From JBQDBK01 sp052090825 (GTDB lineage Bacteria; Bacillota; Clostridia; Tissierellales; Peptoniphilaceae), in the NCBI GenBank assembly GCA_052090825.1, contig JBQDBK010000003.1, forward strand, positions 84,399 through 148,398: DNA of 64,000 nt. The letters run 5' to 3'. Positions 52,433 to 62,201 of the stretch are shown piece after piece (positions within the stretch are counted from its first letter, which is position 1; every line of letters starts with the position of its first letter). The notes below the pieces were generated by a model. It did not search any database, was not told where the DNA came from, and saw nothing but the letters and a program-made list of their open reading frames with translations. A program made the position numbers and the translations under genes.

Positions 52433-55127
52433 TATTTTCAATCTCCCTAAATAAATCTTTGAATTCCTCATCCTTTACTTCTTTTGTTGTGAAATCTCCT
52501 AATATTATTTTTTGATAAATATTTAAAATTTCTTGTTTAGAATCCATTAATAAGGCATTTATTTCTTCTGTCGTCATAGAATTTCTTTTTTTGCTTAAAT
52601 AATCTTTATTTCTTATTACACTTGAATATTTCCCAGTTTTTATTACTCCATATCTTCCTTCTACAACATTTTCTTCGCTTAGCATATATATTGGCATTTG
52701 AAAAGATTCATAATTTTTTATTTTACTTATAGGAACTGCAGAGCTACTCTTATAATCTGTTATTTTTTTATACTCATTCAACTTATCTATCCTGTCAATT
52801 CTACCACTTATAGAAAAATCACCTAAATTTAAAGTAAACTGTTTTTCCATTTCTTCAGGTAGATATCCTTCTCTTTCACTTAAATCTACTTCTATAAATC
52901 TTTTTAAGTCTTGAAATATTAAATCTTCCATAGCATTATCTATTAAATTAACTTCTTTTTGACTAACTCTTTCTTTTTTTATAAGATTCTTTAAATAAGC
53001 ATCATCTAATTTATCAGGATATTTTTTAAAATACTTTTCTAAAATATTGTGGTAGAGATTTCCTAATTCTAAGTAATACTGGTCTCCATATTCATCTAAA
53101 AGAGATTTTACTCCTGACAACTCCTTGTACAAAAATTCATATGGGCTTCTTATATACTTATCAAAGTCAGTAGCCCTAAATCCCCTATGTTTTAAATTGT
53201 TTCTCAGTAAATCTAAGGCCTGACCACTTAAAATAATTTTATTATCAGACTTTCTTTTTTTTTCATTTTTTATTCTTTTATTTAAAAAATCATAGTCTTT
53301 CATTTTAGATAAAATTTCTAGGTCTTTTTCCCCTAAATTATCTATTTCTTTTATTCCTTTTTCTTCTACTTGCTTTAGCAAGTCTAAAGAAAGTTCTATA
53401 ACACTAGAACATTCTCTTATTTTAATTTCTTTAATATCTTTTAAATAAGTTAAGAATATAGATTCTTCTTGATCTTTTTCTAAAGTAAAATAAATTGTAT
53501 TAGTATTATTCAGTAGACTTAAAAACCTAATTAATGAATTTTCATAGGACTCATCCATATCCTTTATATCAAATCCCATTTTCCTTAATATTGGATTATT
53601 TAAATCATTAAATATAAAATCATCTTTCCTGTATTTAGGATATTCAAAATCACAATTATCTATTATTAGCTTATCAAATTTTAAATAAATGCTATTTTCC
53701 ATACTTAAAAGACTAGGTCCATAATAATTTAGGCTATTATATGATAGGTCTTTAATAGACTCTATTAAAATTTCTCCATAGTCTTTCCAACTAATATCTT
53801 TTAATTCTTCTCTAAATTTTTTTAAGGAATCTAATTTTTCTCTTATATTCTTTAATAAATTTAAATTCTTTCTATACAATTCAAAAATATTGTCTATTTT
53901 AAATTCTTCTTCAATTATTAAGTTAGCTTTTTCTAGGTAGTTTTCAATTTTTATGTTTAATTCTTCAAAGCTATTTAAATCTTTTATCCTTAATTCTTTT
54001 TCTAAACCATCTAATACAGCATAAAATTCCTTAAAATATTCTTCTTCAATTTTTAAACTCGTTTGGCAGGCAACTTTTAATTGGTCTAGATTGTTAAAAT
54101 CAATATGATAAATTACTTTAGATATTTCTTTGAAATTATCACTTATCCTAAAATATTTTAATTGGCATCTTTTTAATAGGTTTTCTCTGTTAGGATTTTC
54201 TATAAACTTTAGTAAATCTATGAATTCATTAATAAGTGCCTCTGGCTTCTTATTAAAGTTATTAAATTTTAACCTTTCTATTGAATAATGCTCCTTATAT
54301 GGATCTGGATTTTCAGATAAATTTATTATATCTATTTTATTTCTTAAGTTTTTTTTGATAATTTTAAAAATAGCCTTATTCTTTTCAAAATTATTCTCTT
54401 CTCTTATAATAAATAATTTATCTTTAAAATCTTGAGCTAAATCCTTTATACTTCTATCATTATCCATATTTATACTTTCAAAGCCTATGTCTTCAAATTT
54501 TTTTATTAATACATCTATATAATTGAAATCTTTTAAAGAATAGGGGATGTTTACTAATACTTCAATTGATTGGGAAAGTTTTTCTAGGTAGTGAAAGTCT
54601 ATTTCTTTAAATGAAAAGAATCCATCTACCACTATTAGATCTACTTCCCCTCTTATAGATTCTGGGTTTTCAATTAAATCTGTAAAAGAATTAGTTTGTA
54701 ATACTTCTAGATATTTTTTATATACTTGCCCTAATTCGTCAATTAGTTTATTGCCTGTATTAGCTATGTTTTTTATATTATCTTCTCTAGCCTTATTAAT
54801 AAATTTTATAATGTGATCTAGTACGCCTCTATTGTCTTTTAGAATTTTAAAATTTCCATTTTTTATTATTTTTTTTACTATATATAATTTAAAACTTTCA
54901 TTTATTATTATTTTATCAGCAAACTTTCTTTTAAATGAGTCAAATGTATGAAAAAAGAGTTTAGAAATTCCACCAAACTCCTCTATATATTCATTTCTTA
55001 TCCTATCTACTGCAAATTTACTAGGCAAAATATACACTATACTTTTACCATTTTCATAATATTCTCTTACTATTTTTTTTATCTCTTTATTCTCTCTACC
55101 TAGGTCTAGTTTATATACTCTTTTCAC
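52422..55127 (-). CDS. addB: AddB-like PD-(D/E)XK nuclease subunit, reduced form
   Basis: 901 residues, placed directly before addA, which defines its role. The nuclease domain is intact: ATDFDKYIRSPYEFLYKEL, GNLYHNILEKYF, SGRIDRIDKL and KKITDYKSSSA. Yet the N terminus has no GxxGxGKT Walker A, the length is short of typical AddB (about 1150), and the Fe-S cysteines of AddB are missing: serine stands in the SPYEF position and no C-terminal CxxC cluster exists. It is nearer RexB in that respect. The start is GTG behind GGAGG, sharing one base with the rluA stop (TAGTG). Confidence 0.8.
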   Translation of the reverse strand: MKRVYKLDLGRENKEIKKIVREYYENGKSIVYILPSKFAVDRIRNEYIEEFGGISKLFFHTFDSFKRKFADKIIINESFKLYIVKKIIKNGNFKILKDNRGVLDHIIKFINKAREDNIKNIANTGNKLIDELGQVYKKYLEVLQTNSFTDLIENPESIRGEVDLIVVDGFFSFKEIDFHYLEKLSQSIEVLVNIPYSLKDFNYIDVLIKKFEDIGFESINMDNDRSIKDLAQDFKDKLFIIREENNFEKNKAIFKIIKKNLRNKIDIINLSENPDPYKEHYSIERLKFNNFNKKPEALINEFIDLLKFIENPNRENLLKRCQLKYFRISDNFKEISKVIYHIDFNNLDQLKVACQTSLKIEEEYFKEFYAVLDGLEKELRIKDLNSFEELNIKIENYLEKANLIIEEEFKIDNIFELYRKNLNLLKNIREKLDSLKKFREELKDISWKDYGEILIESIKDLSYNSLNYYGPSLLSMENSIYLKFDKLIIDNCDFEYPKYRKDDFIFNDLNNPILRKMGFDIKDMDESYENSLIRFLSLLNNTNTIYFTLEKDQEESIFLTYLKDIKEIKIRECSSVIELSLDLLKQVEEKGIKEIDNLGEKDLEILSKMKDYDFLNKRIKNEKKRKSDNKIILSGQALDLLRNNLKHRGFRATDFDKYIRSPYEFLYKELSGVKSLLDEYGDQYYLELGNLYHNILEKYFKKYPDKLDDAYLKNLIKKERVSQKEVNLIDNAMEDLIFQDLKRFIEVDLSEREGYLPEEMEKQFTLNLGDFSISGRIDRIDKLNEYKKITDYKSSSAVPISKIKNYESFQMPIYMLSEENVVEGRYGVIKTGKYSSVIRNKDYLSKKRNSMTTEEINALLMDSKQEILNIYQKIILGDFTTKEVKDEEFKDLFREIENNGN

Positions 55128-56116
55128 TATTTCCTCCAAACATTTCTATCTCCGAAAATATCTCCTATAATAGATTCTTCTTTACTAGGAAGATTATTAT
55201 AAAACTTCTTATTAGACAAATAAGAAAGACTTCCTGAAAGCTCTTTAAACTCTATCATGAAGTTATGAAGAAACTGGCTTTTATAACTATAATCTCTTAT
55301 AAAGATATTGTTTATATTACTTTGTCCATATTTAGTATCTCCGACTATAGGAAAATTTTTACTTTTTAAAACTGTCCTAATTTGATGAGTTCTACCTGTT
55401 ATAAGGTCCACTTTTAATAAACTGTAATCATTATTTTGGATTATAGTTTCAAATTTAGTCAAGGAATCTTTAGACCCTTCACTGGACTTTGAACTCACAC
55501 TAACTTTATTTTTTTCTTGGTCTTTTAATAAATATGAATGATCTTCAAATTCTTTTGGGGTTTTTCCTTTAACTAAGGTTAGATAATATTTCTTTATATT
55601 ATTCTCTCTTATCTCTTTATTTAATTCTCTTAGACTTTGTGCATTTTTTGCCCCAATTAAAATCCCTGATGTATTCCTATCTAGTCTATTACAAAGGGCA
55701 GGTCTAAAAGTTTTTTCCACTCTTGGATGATAATCTCCCTTAGCTATTAAATAGTCTACCATCATATCTAACATATTTAACTGATAATCAGACGAATCAT
55801 TATGGGATAATACTCCAACTTTTTTATCTAATAAAATTATATTTTCGTCCTCATAAATTATTGTAGGGAATTTACCTTTTCTTAAATTTACTTCTTCTTT
55901 TATAAATTTTTTAATAGTTTCTTCACTTAAAAATAGCTTGATTTTATCTCCCTCTAATATAGTATCTTCAGGCTTTGCTTTCTTACCATTTAATGTGATA
56001 TTCTTTTTCCTTAAATTTTTGTATATAAAGGATAAAGATGCCTTTTTTAAATATTTTTTTAAAAATCTATCTATCCTTTGGCCGGCATCATTCTTGTTGA
56101 CTAAAATTTCTCTCAT
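55127..56116 (-). CDS. RluA-family 23S rRNA pseudouridine synthase
   Basis: 329 residues. S4 RNA-binding domain (about 12-65, GQRIDRFLKKYLKKASLSFI), then the catalytic domain with D146 in ALCNRLDRNTSGILIGAKNA and the closing ITGRTHQIRTVLKSKNFPIV. This RluC/RluD-like layout modifies 23S rRNA; the exact position cannot be read. First gene of rluA-addB-addA; GGGGGG precedes the ATG. Confidence 0.92.
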   Translation of the reverse strand: MREILVNKNDAGQRIDRFLKKYLKKASLSFIYKNLRKKNITLNGKKAKPEDTILEGDKIKLFLSEETIKKFIKEEVNLRKGKFPTIIYEDENIILLDKKVGVLSHNDSSDYQLNMLDMMVDYLIAKGDYHPRVEKTFRPALCNRLDRNTSGILIGAKNAQSLRELNKEIRENNIKKYYLTLVKGKTPKEFEDHSYLLKDQEKNKVSVSSKSSEGSKDSLTKFETIIQNNDYSLLKVDLITGRTHQIRTVLKSKNFPIVGDTKYGQSNINNIFIRDYSYKSQFLHNFMIEFKELSGSLSYLSNKKFYNNLPSKEESIIGDIFGDRNVWRK

Positions 56117-56175
56117 TTTATTCCCCCCTACTTAATTTCTCTGTTATAATAATTATAACTAAAGTAGAGATAGAA

Positions 56176-56868
56176 ATGAGGGTTATTTTGAAAATTTTAA
56201 ACAAACTACTAGATTTTCTATTTGATATAGCTGGTAAATTACTAATAATAGTATCTATTTTAATTCTAGCTTTTATTATTAAATGGAAAATGGATTCATT
56301 ATATTTTGTAAGTACTTCACCAGATCTAAAAAAATTTACTATAATTGATGAAATTAAAAAGACTAGACTCCAAGTAAATAACTTATTTAATGGAAAGAAT
56401 AAGGAAGAACTTAAACAAGCTATTCCTAATGAAGAAAAAGAAAATAAATCTTCAGTAAAAATTATAATTAAAAAGAATGCTGGTATTAATGATATTGCAA
56501 CTGAACTTATTAGTAAGAATCTTATAAGTGATGTTTCTGCCTTTAAAAAATTAGTTTATGATATGGGCCTTGAGTCAGAATTTATCGAAGGTAGCTATAA
56601 AATTCCTCTTAACAATAAAATTAAAGATACCATTTTAACTCTTACCAATAAAAAATTAAAATCCTTTAATTTTGTGGTAAATCAAGGTGATGATGTGAAT
56701 ATGGTGGCATTTAATCTAAAAAAAGAAGGGATAATAAAATCTCAACATGCATTTGTTGAAGAATATAATAATAAAGCTGCTGGGAAAAGCTTCATTCCAG
56801 GTACTTACACTTTTGAAACTCCAATTAGGGTAATAAAAATTATCGAACTTCTAACTACACAAAAATAA
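56176..56868 (+). CDS. MltG/YceG-like protein lacking the catalytic domain
   Basis: 230 residues. One membrane span (about 18-36), a linker with acidic and lysine residues, then two copies of the MltG N-terminal LysM-like subdomain. Copy one is about 93-145 (IIKKNAGINDIATELISKNL, EGSYKIP); copy two about 157-225 (FVVNQGDDVNMVAFNLKKEG, IPGTYTFE). The transglycosylase domain that follows in true MltG, with its catalytic glutamate, is absent. It may bind peptidoglycan or regulate MltG. Divergent from rluA, own terminator. Confidence 0.75.
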   Translation: MRVILKILNKLLDFLFDIAGKLLIIVSILILAFIIKWKMDSLYFVSTSPDLKKFTIIDEIKKTRLQVNNLFNGKNKEELKQAIPNEEKENKSSVKIIIKKNAGINDIATELISKNLISDVSAFKKLVYDMGLESEFIEGSYKIPLNNKIKDTILTLTNKKLKSFNFVVNQGDDVNMVAFNLKKEGIIKSQHAFVEEYNNKAAGKSFIPGTYTFETPIRVIKIIELLTTQK

Positions 56869-56883
56869 ACTTAACAAAATATT

Positions 56884-56918
56884 AAAACTCTTTGCTTTAT
56901 ATTAGCAAGGAGTTTTTT
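56884..56918 (+). terminator. Terminator after the MltG-like gene
   Basis: AAAACTCTTTGC (56884-56895) pairs with GCAAGGAGTTTT (56905-56916) with one wobble, then TT. Confidence 0.8.
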
Positions 56919-57021
56919 ATGTAAGGAATGATTCTTAGATGAATTACTTATGCTTTATTTTCTTATAACTATGGGTATCTATGTTATAGTAGTGTAACTT
57001 TGTTTTAAAAAGGAGATGCTT

Positions 57022-58506
57022 ATGAAAGTTAATATACAAGAAAAATATAAATTATTTATAAATGGAGAATGGACCAATCCTTCTAAGGATGAGTGGATTA
57101 AAGTTATTAATCCAGCAACAGGAGAAGAACTATCTCTTATTGCTAATGCAAGTTCAGATGATGTGGATCTAGCTGTTAAATCTGCAAGAGAAGCTTTTGA
57201 AAATGGATGGAAAAATACTAGTACAGAGGAAAGAGCTAAGATTTTATTGAAAATAGCTCAAGTTATAGAAGATAACGCAGAATATTTATCAACTATTGAA
57301 ACAATAGATAATGGAAAACCTATAAGAGAAACTTCTAATATAGATATTCCTTATGCAGCTGATCACTTTCGATACTTTGCTAGCGCTATAAGAAGTGAAG
57401 AGGGATCTTCTAAGATTTTAGAGGGTAGATATCTTTCTTTAATACTAAAAGAGCCTCTAGGTGTTGTTGGGCAAATAGTTCCTTGGAACTTTCCTTTCTT
57501 AATGGCAGCTTGGAAACTTGCTCCTGCAATTGCCGCTGGTGATACTATAGTTCTAAAACCTTCATCTTCAACATCTCTTTCAGTTTTAGAGCTAGCCAAG
57601 TTGATAGAAGACATTTTACCTAAGGGAGTTTTAAACATTGTCACTGGTAAAGGATCACAAGCTGGGGAATATTTACAAAATCACTCTGGTATTGATAAAT
57701 TAGCCTTTACAGGCTCTACTGAAGTTGGTAGGAATATTGGTATTGCAGCTGCTAAAAATCTTATTCCTGCTACCCTTGAATTAGGTGGAAAGAGTGCAAA
57801 TATAGTTTTTGATGATGCTGATATGGATAAGGCTATTGATGGTGCTTTACTTGGTATCTTATTTAATCAAGGTCAAGTATGTTCAGCAGGTTCTAGACTT
57901 TTTGTTCAAGAAGGTATTTATGAAAACTTTCTTGAAAGATTGAAAAAAGCCTTTGAAAATATTAAAGTGGGAGATCCACTAGATCCTGAAACACAAATGG
58001 GTTCTCAAATAAATAAAGGTCAATTAGATAAAATTTTAAATTATGTTGAAATAGCTAAAAAAGATGGCGGAACTATTTTAAGTGGAGGAAATACTCTTAC
58101 TGAAAATGGTTTAGATAAAGGTTCTTTTATGGAACCTACTATAGTTTTAGAAGATGATAATAGCAAGCAAATCTGCCAGGAAGAAGTATTTGGCCCTTTA
58201 GTTGTAGTTCAAAAGTTTAAGGATGCAGATGAAGTTATAAAACTTGCTAATGATTCAATATATGGTTTAGGTGGAGCTGTTTTCTCTAGTAATATTAAAA
58301 CAGCTTTGAAAGTTTCTAGATCTGTTAGAACAGGACGTATGTGGGTTAACACTTATAACCAAATTCCTGCCGGAGCACCTTTTGGTGGTTACAAGAAATC
58401 TGGTATAGGTCGTGAAACTCATAAAATGATCTTAGATGCTTATAGTCAAACTAAAAATATCTTTATAGATTTATCAGAAGATGTAAGTGGATTTTATGAA
58501 GTTTAG
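57022..58506 (+). CDS. NAD(P)-dependent aldehyde dehydrogenase
   Basis: 494 residues. YKLFINGEWTNPSKDEWIKV, the cofactor region VVGQIVPWNFPFLMAAWKLA, FTGSTEVGRNIGIAAAKN, ELGGKSANIVFDDADMDK (general base glutamate) and catalytic C287 in FNQGQVCSAGSRLF are all present, with the C-terminal QIPAGAPFGGYKKSGIGRE. It oxidises aldehydes to acids; substrate unknown (ALDH1/2-like group). The start is the second of two ATGs, six bases after AAGGAG. Confidence 0.94.
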   Translation: MKVNIQEKYKLFINGEWTNPSKDEWIKVINPATGEELSLIANASSDDVDLAVKSAREAFENGWKNTSTEERAKILLKIAQVIEDNAEYLSTIETIDNGKPIRETSNIDIPYAADHFRYFASAIRSEEGSSKILEGRYLSLILKEPLGVVGQIVPWNFPFLMAAWKLAPAIAAGDTIVLKPSSSTSLSVLELAKLIEDILPKGVLNIVTGKGSQAGEYLQNHSGIDKLAFTGSTEVGRNIGIAAAKNLIPATLELGGKSANIVFDDADMDKAIDGALLGILFNQGQVCSAGSRLFVQEGIYENFLERLKKAFENIKVGDPLDPETQMGSQINKGQLDKILNYVEIAKKDGGTILSGGNTLTENGLDKGSFMEPTIVLEDDNSKQICQEEVFGPLVVVQKFKDADEVIKLANDSIYGLGGAVFSSNIKTALKVSRSVRTGRMWVNTYNQIPAGAPFGGYKKSGIGRETHKMILDAYSQTKNIFIDLSEDVSGFYEV

Positions 58507-58666
58507 AAATAAATAAAAATTGCGGAGCTAAATTTAATCTTTATGGGGTAGACTATTCTTAAAATGGTTACTATATATAACTTCTAGAAAATTTTTATAA
58601 TGTGAAGTAGATTATAATATAGTCTAAAAACCCTTATCAATGACAAGATTATATAGTTATAGATAA

Positions 58667-58708
58667 AAAAAGTAATATATCAGACCTAGGTCTGATATAT
58701 TACTTTTT
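58667..58708. terminator. 42-nt perfect palindrome, bidirectional terminator
   Basis: Arms of 21 bp centred at 58687/58688 (CCTAGG core), A-run left and T-run right, between convergent genes and overlapping the ABC gene's stop codon. The 58507-58666 spacer before it has two TATAAT-like boxes but no gene. Confidence 0.85.
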
Positions 58709-60458
58709 AATTATCTTCTAACAATCCACCTTTAGTATATAGATCATAATAATAAGCTTTATTTTTCATAAGCTCTTTGTGCTTGCCTCTTTCTATTATT
58801 TCCCTATCTCTCATAACTAAAATTTCATCTGCATTTTGTACTGTAGTAAGTCTATGAGCTATAGTTATAGTAGTTCTTCCCTTAGTTAATTTTTCTAAGG
58901 AATTCTGCACTATTTGCTCTGATTTATTATCTAGGGCTGAAGTTGCCTCATCAAGTATTAGTATCGGAGGGTTTTTCAAAAATACCCTTGCTATAGAAAT
59001 TCTCTGTTTTTGTCCACCAGAAAGCTTAACTCCTCTTTCTCCAACATAAGTATTAAACTTTTGAGGAAGTTCTTCTATAAATTCTATAGCCCCTGCTAAC
59101 TCACTAGCACGTCTAACCTCTTCATCACTTGCATCAAATTTACCATATCTTATATTATCCATAACAGTTCCTGAAAAAAGATACACATCTTGTTGCATTA
59201 TTCCTATATTATCTCTTAAAGACTTTAATTTTAAATCTCTAACATCAAAATCATCCACCAATATTTGCCCTTTATTTACATCATAAAATCTTGGTATTAA
59301 ATTACATATTGTTGTCTTTCCGGCTCCACTAGGACCTACTATTGCTATATTATCTCCTGGATTTATTTTTAAATTGAAATTTTTTAGAATATAGTCTGTA
59401 TCTCTTTCATACTTGAAATCTACATTTTTAAATTCTATTAATCCTTTAATATTTTCTATTTCTAGAGCATCTTCCTTGTCTATAATATCTGACTTAGTAT
59501 CCATGATTTCTGAATATCTTTCAATACCAGTCATTCCTTTTTGGAACTGCTCAGTAAACTCTACAATTCTTCTAACTGTAGCAAGTAAAGATCCTAAATA
59601 CATTACATAGACTATTAAATCTCCTGGATCTAATGTTTTGTCCATCATAAACAAGCCACCTGTTATTATAAGGGTTAAATACATTAGTCCATCAAAAAAT
59701 CTTGTAACTACACTAAATCCAGCCATGGCTTTATAAAATTCTTTTTTTATACTTAAAAATTTAGAATTTTCTTTATTGAATTTTTCAGATTCTATTTCTT
59801 CATTAGCAAAAGATTTTACAACTTTTATTCCTAGTAAAGAGTCTTCTATTGAAGAATTTAATTTACCTATATGAACTCTTTGCTCTTTTTGAGTCTGCCT
59901 CATTCTCCTATTATACTTAGAAGCAGCAAATATCATAATTGGAATTAAAATATAAATTAATAGGGTCATCTTGAAATTAATGTTTGCAAGTATTATAAAA
60001 GATACAATTATTTTAATTCCACCTATAAAATATTCTTCAGGACAATGATGAGAAAATTCTGTAATATCAAATAAATCATTGGTTATCCTACTCATTATAA
60101 CCCCAACTTTGGTTTCATTATAGAAGGAGTCACTCATATTCTGTAGATGGTTATATATGTCTCTTCTCATATCAGTTTCTATTTTCGCCCCCATTATATG
60201 ACCTATACTTGCCATATAATAAGTTGCTATTAATTCAATAATTTTTAATATTGCAAACAATACTGCTAATTTTGTTATTAAGCCAAGGGTTAATTTTTCA
60301 AAATCATGTAAGCCTGTATTGGTTAAATATCTTAATATTAAAGGCAGAATCATTTCGGCCAAAGTTGTAAAACCAGCACATATCAAGTCTAAAATTAAAA
60401 TAGACTTATATCTATTGAAGTAAGGCAAAATTCTTTTTATTAAATTTATATTTTTCAC
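58707..60458 (-). CDS. ABC transporter, fused membrane and ATPase domains (exporter half)
   Basis: 583 residues. Six spans (about 18-300) including YMASIGHIMGAKIETDMRRD and the coupling helix area, then the ATPase with Walker A IVGPSGAGKTTICNLIPRFY, Q-loop MQQDVYLFSG, signature VKLSGGQKQRISIARVFL and Walker B ILILDEATSALD. Such half-transporters (MsbA/LmrA-like) work as dimers; with no second half adjacent this is a homodimer candidate. I place the start at GTG 60458 behind GAGGTGAT; an earlier in-frame GTG lies inside that site. Substrate unknown. Confidence 0.88.
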   Translation of the reverse strand: MKNINLIKRILPYFNRYKSILILDLICAGFTTLAEMILPLILRYLTNTGLHDFEKLTLGLITKLAVLFAILKIIELIATYYMASIGHIMGAKIETDMRRDIYNHLQNMSDSFYNETKVGVIMSRITNDLFDITEFSHHCPEEYFIGGIKIIVSFIILANINFKMTLLIYILIPIMIFAASKYNRRMRQTQKEQRVHIGKLNSSIEDSLLGIKVVKSFANEEIESEKFNKENSKFLSIKKEFYKAMAGFSVVTRFFDGLMYLTLIITGGLFMMDKTLDPGDLIVYVMYLGSLLATVRRIVEFTEQFQKGMTGIERYSEIMDTKSDIIDKEDALEIENIKGLIEFKNVDFKYERDTDYILKNFNLKINPGDNIAIVGPSGAGKTTICNLIPRFYDVNKGQILVDDFDVRDLKLKSLRDNIGIMQQDVYLFSGTVMDNIRYGKFDASDEEVRRASELAGAIEFIEELPQKFNTYVGERGVKLSGGQKQRISIARVFLKNPPILILDEATSALDNKSEQIVQNSLEKLTKGRTTITIAHRLTTVQNADEILVMRDREIIERGKHKELMKNKAYYYDLYTKGGLLEDN

Positions 60459-60576
60459 ACATATCACCTCAGTAAATTCTACATTATATTTAATCTTTAA
60501 TCAACTATTGTAATTAATATGTTATTGACTTTAATTTTCATAAAATATATACTTTCTAAAGAAGTAGGAGGTAGAA

Positions 60577-62163
60577 ATGGAAAGTACAAAAAAATTAGCA
60601 AAATCTACTTTTGCTATAATATTCTTTTTACTAATTGGAAAATTATTTGGATTTGGAAGAGAAATGCTTAGTGCTGCTAAATTTGGTGCAAGCGGTGAGA
60701 TGGATGCATTTGTAGCTAGTCAAAATGCTACTGCTGTAATATCTATGCTAATTACAGCCTCAATAGCTACTACTTTTATTCCAGCCCTACAAAAGGCAGA
60801 GTATGATTTAGGCTCTGAAGCTAAAAAAAAGTTTACAAATAATATTTTATTTTTATCCATATTAGTATCTTTAATTATAATTCCTTTGGGTATATTTTTC
60901 GCCCCACAGCTTTCAATACTATTTACACCAAAAACTAAGCCAGAGTTATATAATTTAGTTGTTAAACTTATACAAATAGGAATGCCAGTGATTGTATTTT
61001 CAGCTATGGTTGGAGTTTTCACAGGATTTTTACAATATGAAGGTAGGTTTGGCATAACTGGTGCGGTTTCCATACCTTTAAACTTAGTTTATATTATATA
61101 CTTGATTTTCTTCCCTCATAAGTGGGGTATAGAAGGCTTGACTGTAGCATCTGTTATAGCTGTCTTAGCTCAAGTGATTTTTTTACTTCCAGACTCTTTT
61201 AAAGCAGGCTACAGGCCTAAGTTTATATTAGATTTTCAAGATAAGTATGTTAAGGAAGCCTTGGTCTTAGCTGTTCCAGTCCTTATAAGTACAGCTGTAA
61301 ATGATGTAAATATGATTGTTAACAAAAGACTTGCCATGGGAATGGCAGAAGGCTCTGCTTCAATTTTAAATTATGCTAACAAAATGAATTTAATGATATT
61401 AGGTATATTTATAGCCGCTATTACAGCTATAGTCTTTCCTACTATGTCCAAAGCATTTGGTACAAATAATATGGTTCAAGGTAAGAGAGTTATGAATGCA
61501 TCTATAAAAGCTGTTTTATTTTTAACTGTTCCTGCCACTATTGGTATGATTGCTCTTGCAAGACCTATTGTTGACATAGCTTTTCTACATGGAGCTTTTA
61601 CCGAACAAAATGCTGTAGATACAACTGCAACTTTAAGACTTTATTCTTTGGCACTTATATCTATATCTATATCCAATGTTTTAAATAGAGTTTATTATTC
61701 TATTTCAGATACTAAGACACCTTTTTATGTTGGACTTGCAAATATGTTAATTAATGTTGGTTTAAACTTATTAGTTGCCCATAAATTTGGCACTAGAGGG
61801 CTTGCAGCTTCTCTTAGCATTGCTACAACTATTGCAGTATTAATTTCTTTTTACTTACTTAAGAAAAGAATAGGTAATCTTGGAACTAAGTCTTATATTA
61901 AGGCCTTAATTAAAACTCTTATGGCATCAACGGCAATGGGTCTATTTGCCCTTTTATACTATCCTATAGAATCACTCTTTGAAGTTTATATGTCTTCTAA
62001 TGCTTCAGCAACTTTTATTAAATTAGTCATTTTACTATTTATAGTAGCGGTTGCCATTTGTATTTATGGAGTGTCTTTATATAAACTTGGAGTCCGTGAA
62101 ATAAGAGATGTAGTTGATATAGTAAAAAACAAATTAAATACTAGAAGAGAAAATAGAATATAA
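60577..62163 (+). CDS. murJ: Lipid II flippase MurJ (MviN family)
   Basis: 528 residues, about 14 spans. FLLIGKLFGFGREMLSAAKF near the N terminus, MVGVFTGFLQYEGRFGITG, VNDVNMIVNKRLAMGMAEGS and SNVLNRVYYSISDTKTPFYV match MurJ/MviN. It flips lipid II across the membrane for peptidoglycan synthesis. Firmicutes can carry several paralogues, so a related exporter role is possible. AGGAGG lies 6 bases before the ATG. Confidence 0.9.
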   Translation: MESTKKLAKSTFAIIFFLLIGKLFGFGREMLSAAKFGASGEMDAFVASQNATAVISMLITASIATTFIPALQKAEYDLGSEAKKKFTNNILFLSILVSLIIIPLGIFFAPQLSILFTPKTKPELYNLVVKLIQIGMPVIVFSAMVGVFTGFLQYEGRFGITGAVSIPLNLVYIIYLIFFPHKWGIEGLTVASVIAVLAQVIFLLPDSFKAGYRPKFILDFQDKYVKEALVLAVPVLISTAVNDVNMIVNKRLAMGMAEGSASILNYANKMNLMILGIFIAAITAIVFPTMSKAFGTNNMVQGKRVMNASIKAVLFLTVPATIGMIALARPIVDIAFLHGAFTEQNAVDTTATLRLYSLALISISISNVLNRVYYSISDTKTPFYVGLANMLINVGLNLLVAHKFGTRGLAASLSIATTIAVLISFYLLKKRIGNLGTKSYIKALIKTLMASTAMGLFALLYYPIESLFEVYMSSNASATFIKLVILLFIVAVAICIYGVSLYKLGVREIRDVVDIVKNKLNTRRENRI

Positions 62164-62201
62164 AAAATAAAAAGTCTTTAATTAAAGACCTTTTTATTTT
62201 T
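62163..62201. terminator. Bidirectional terminator between murJ and mscS
   Basis: AAAAATAAAAA-GTCTTTAA pairs with TTAAAGAC-(C)-TTTTTATTTTT, one bulged C. It overlaps both stop codons' ends. Confidence 0.8.

Noticed and set aside
58667..58708. Perfect 42-nt palindrome as a mobile-element end or attachment site
   Set aside because: It has A and T tails, lies between convergent stop codons, and no transposase or integrase is near; a terminator explains it.
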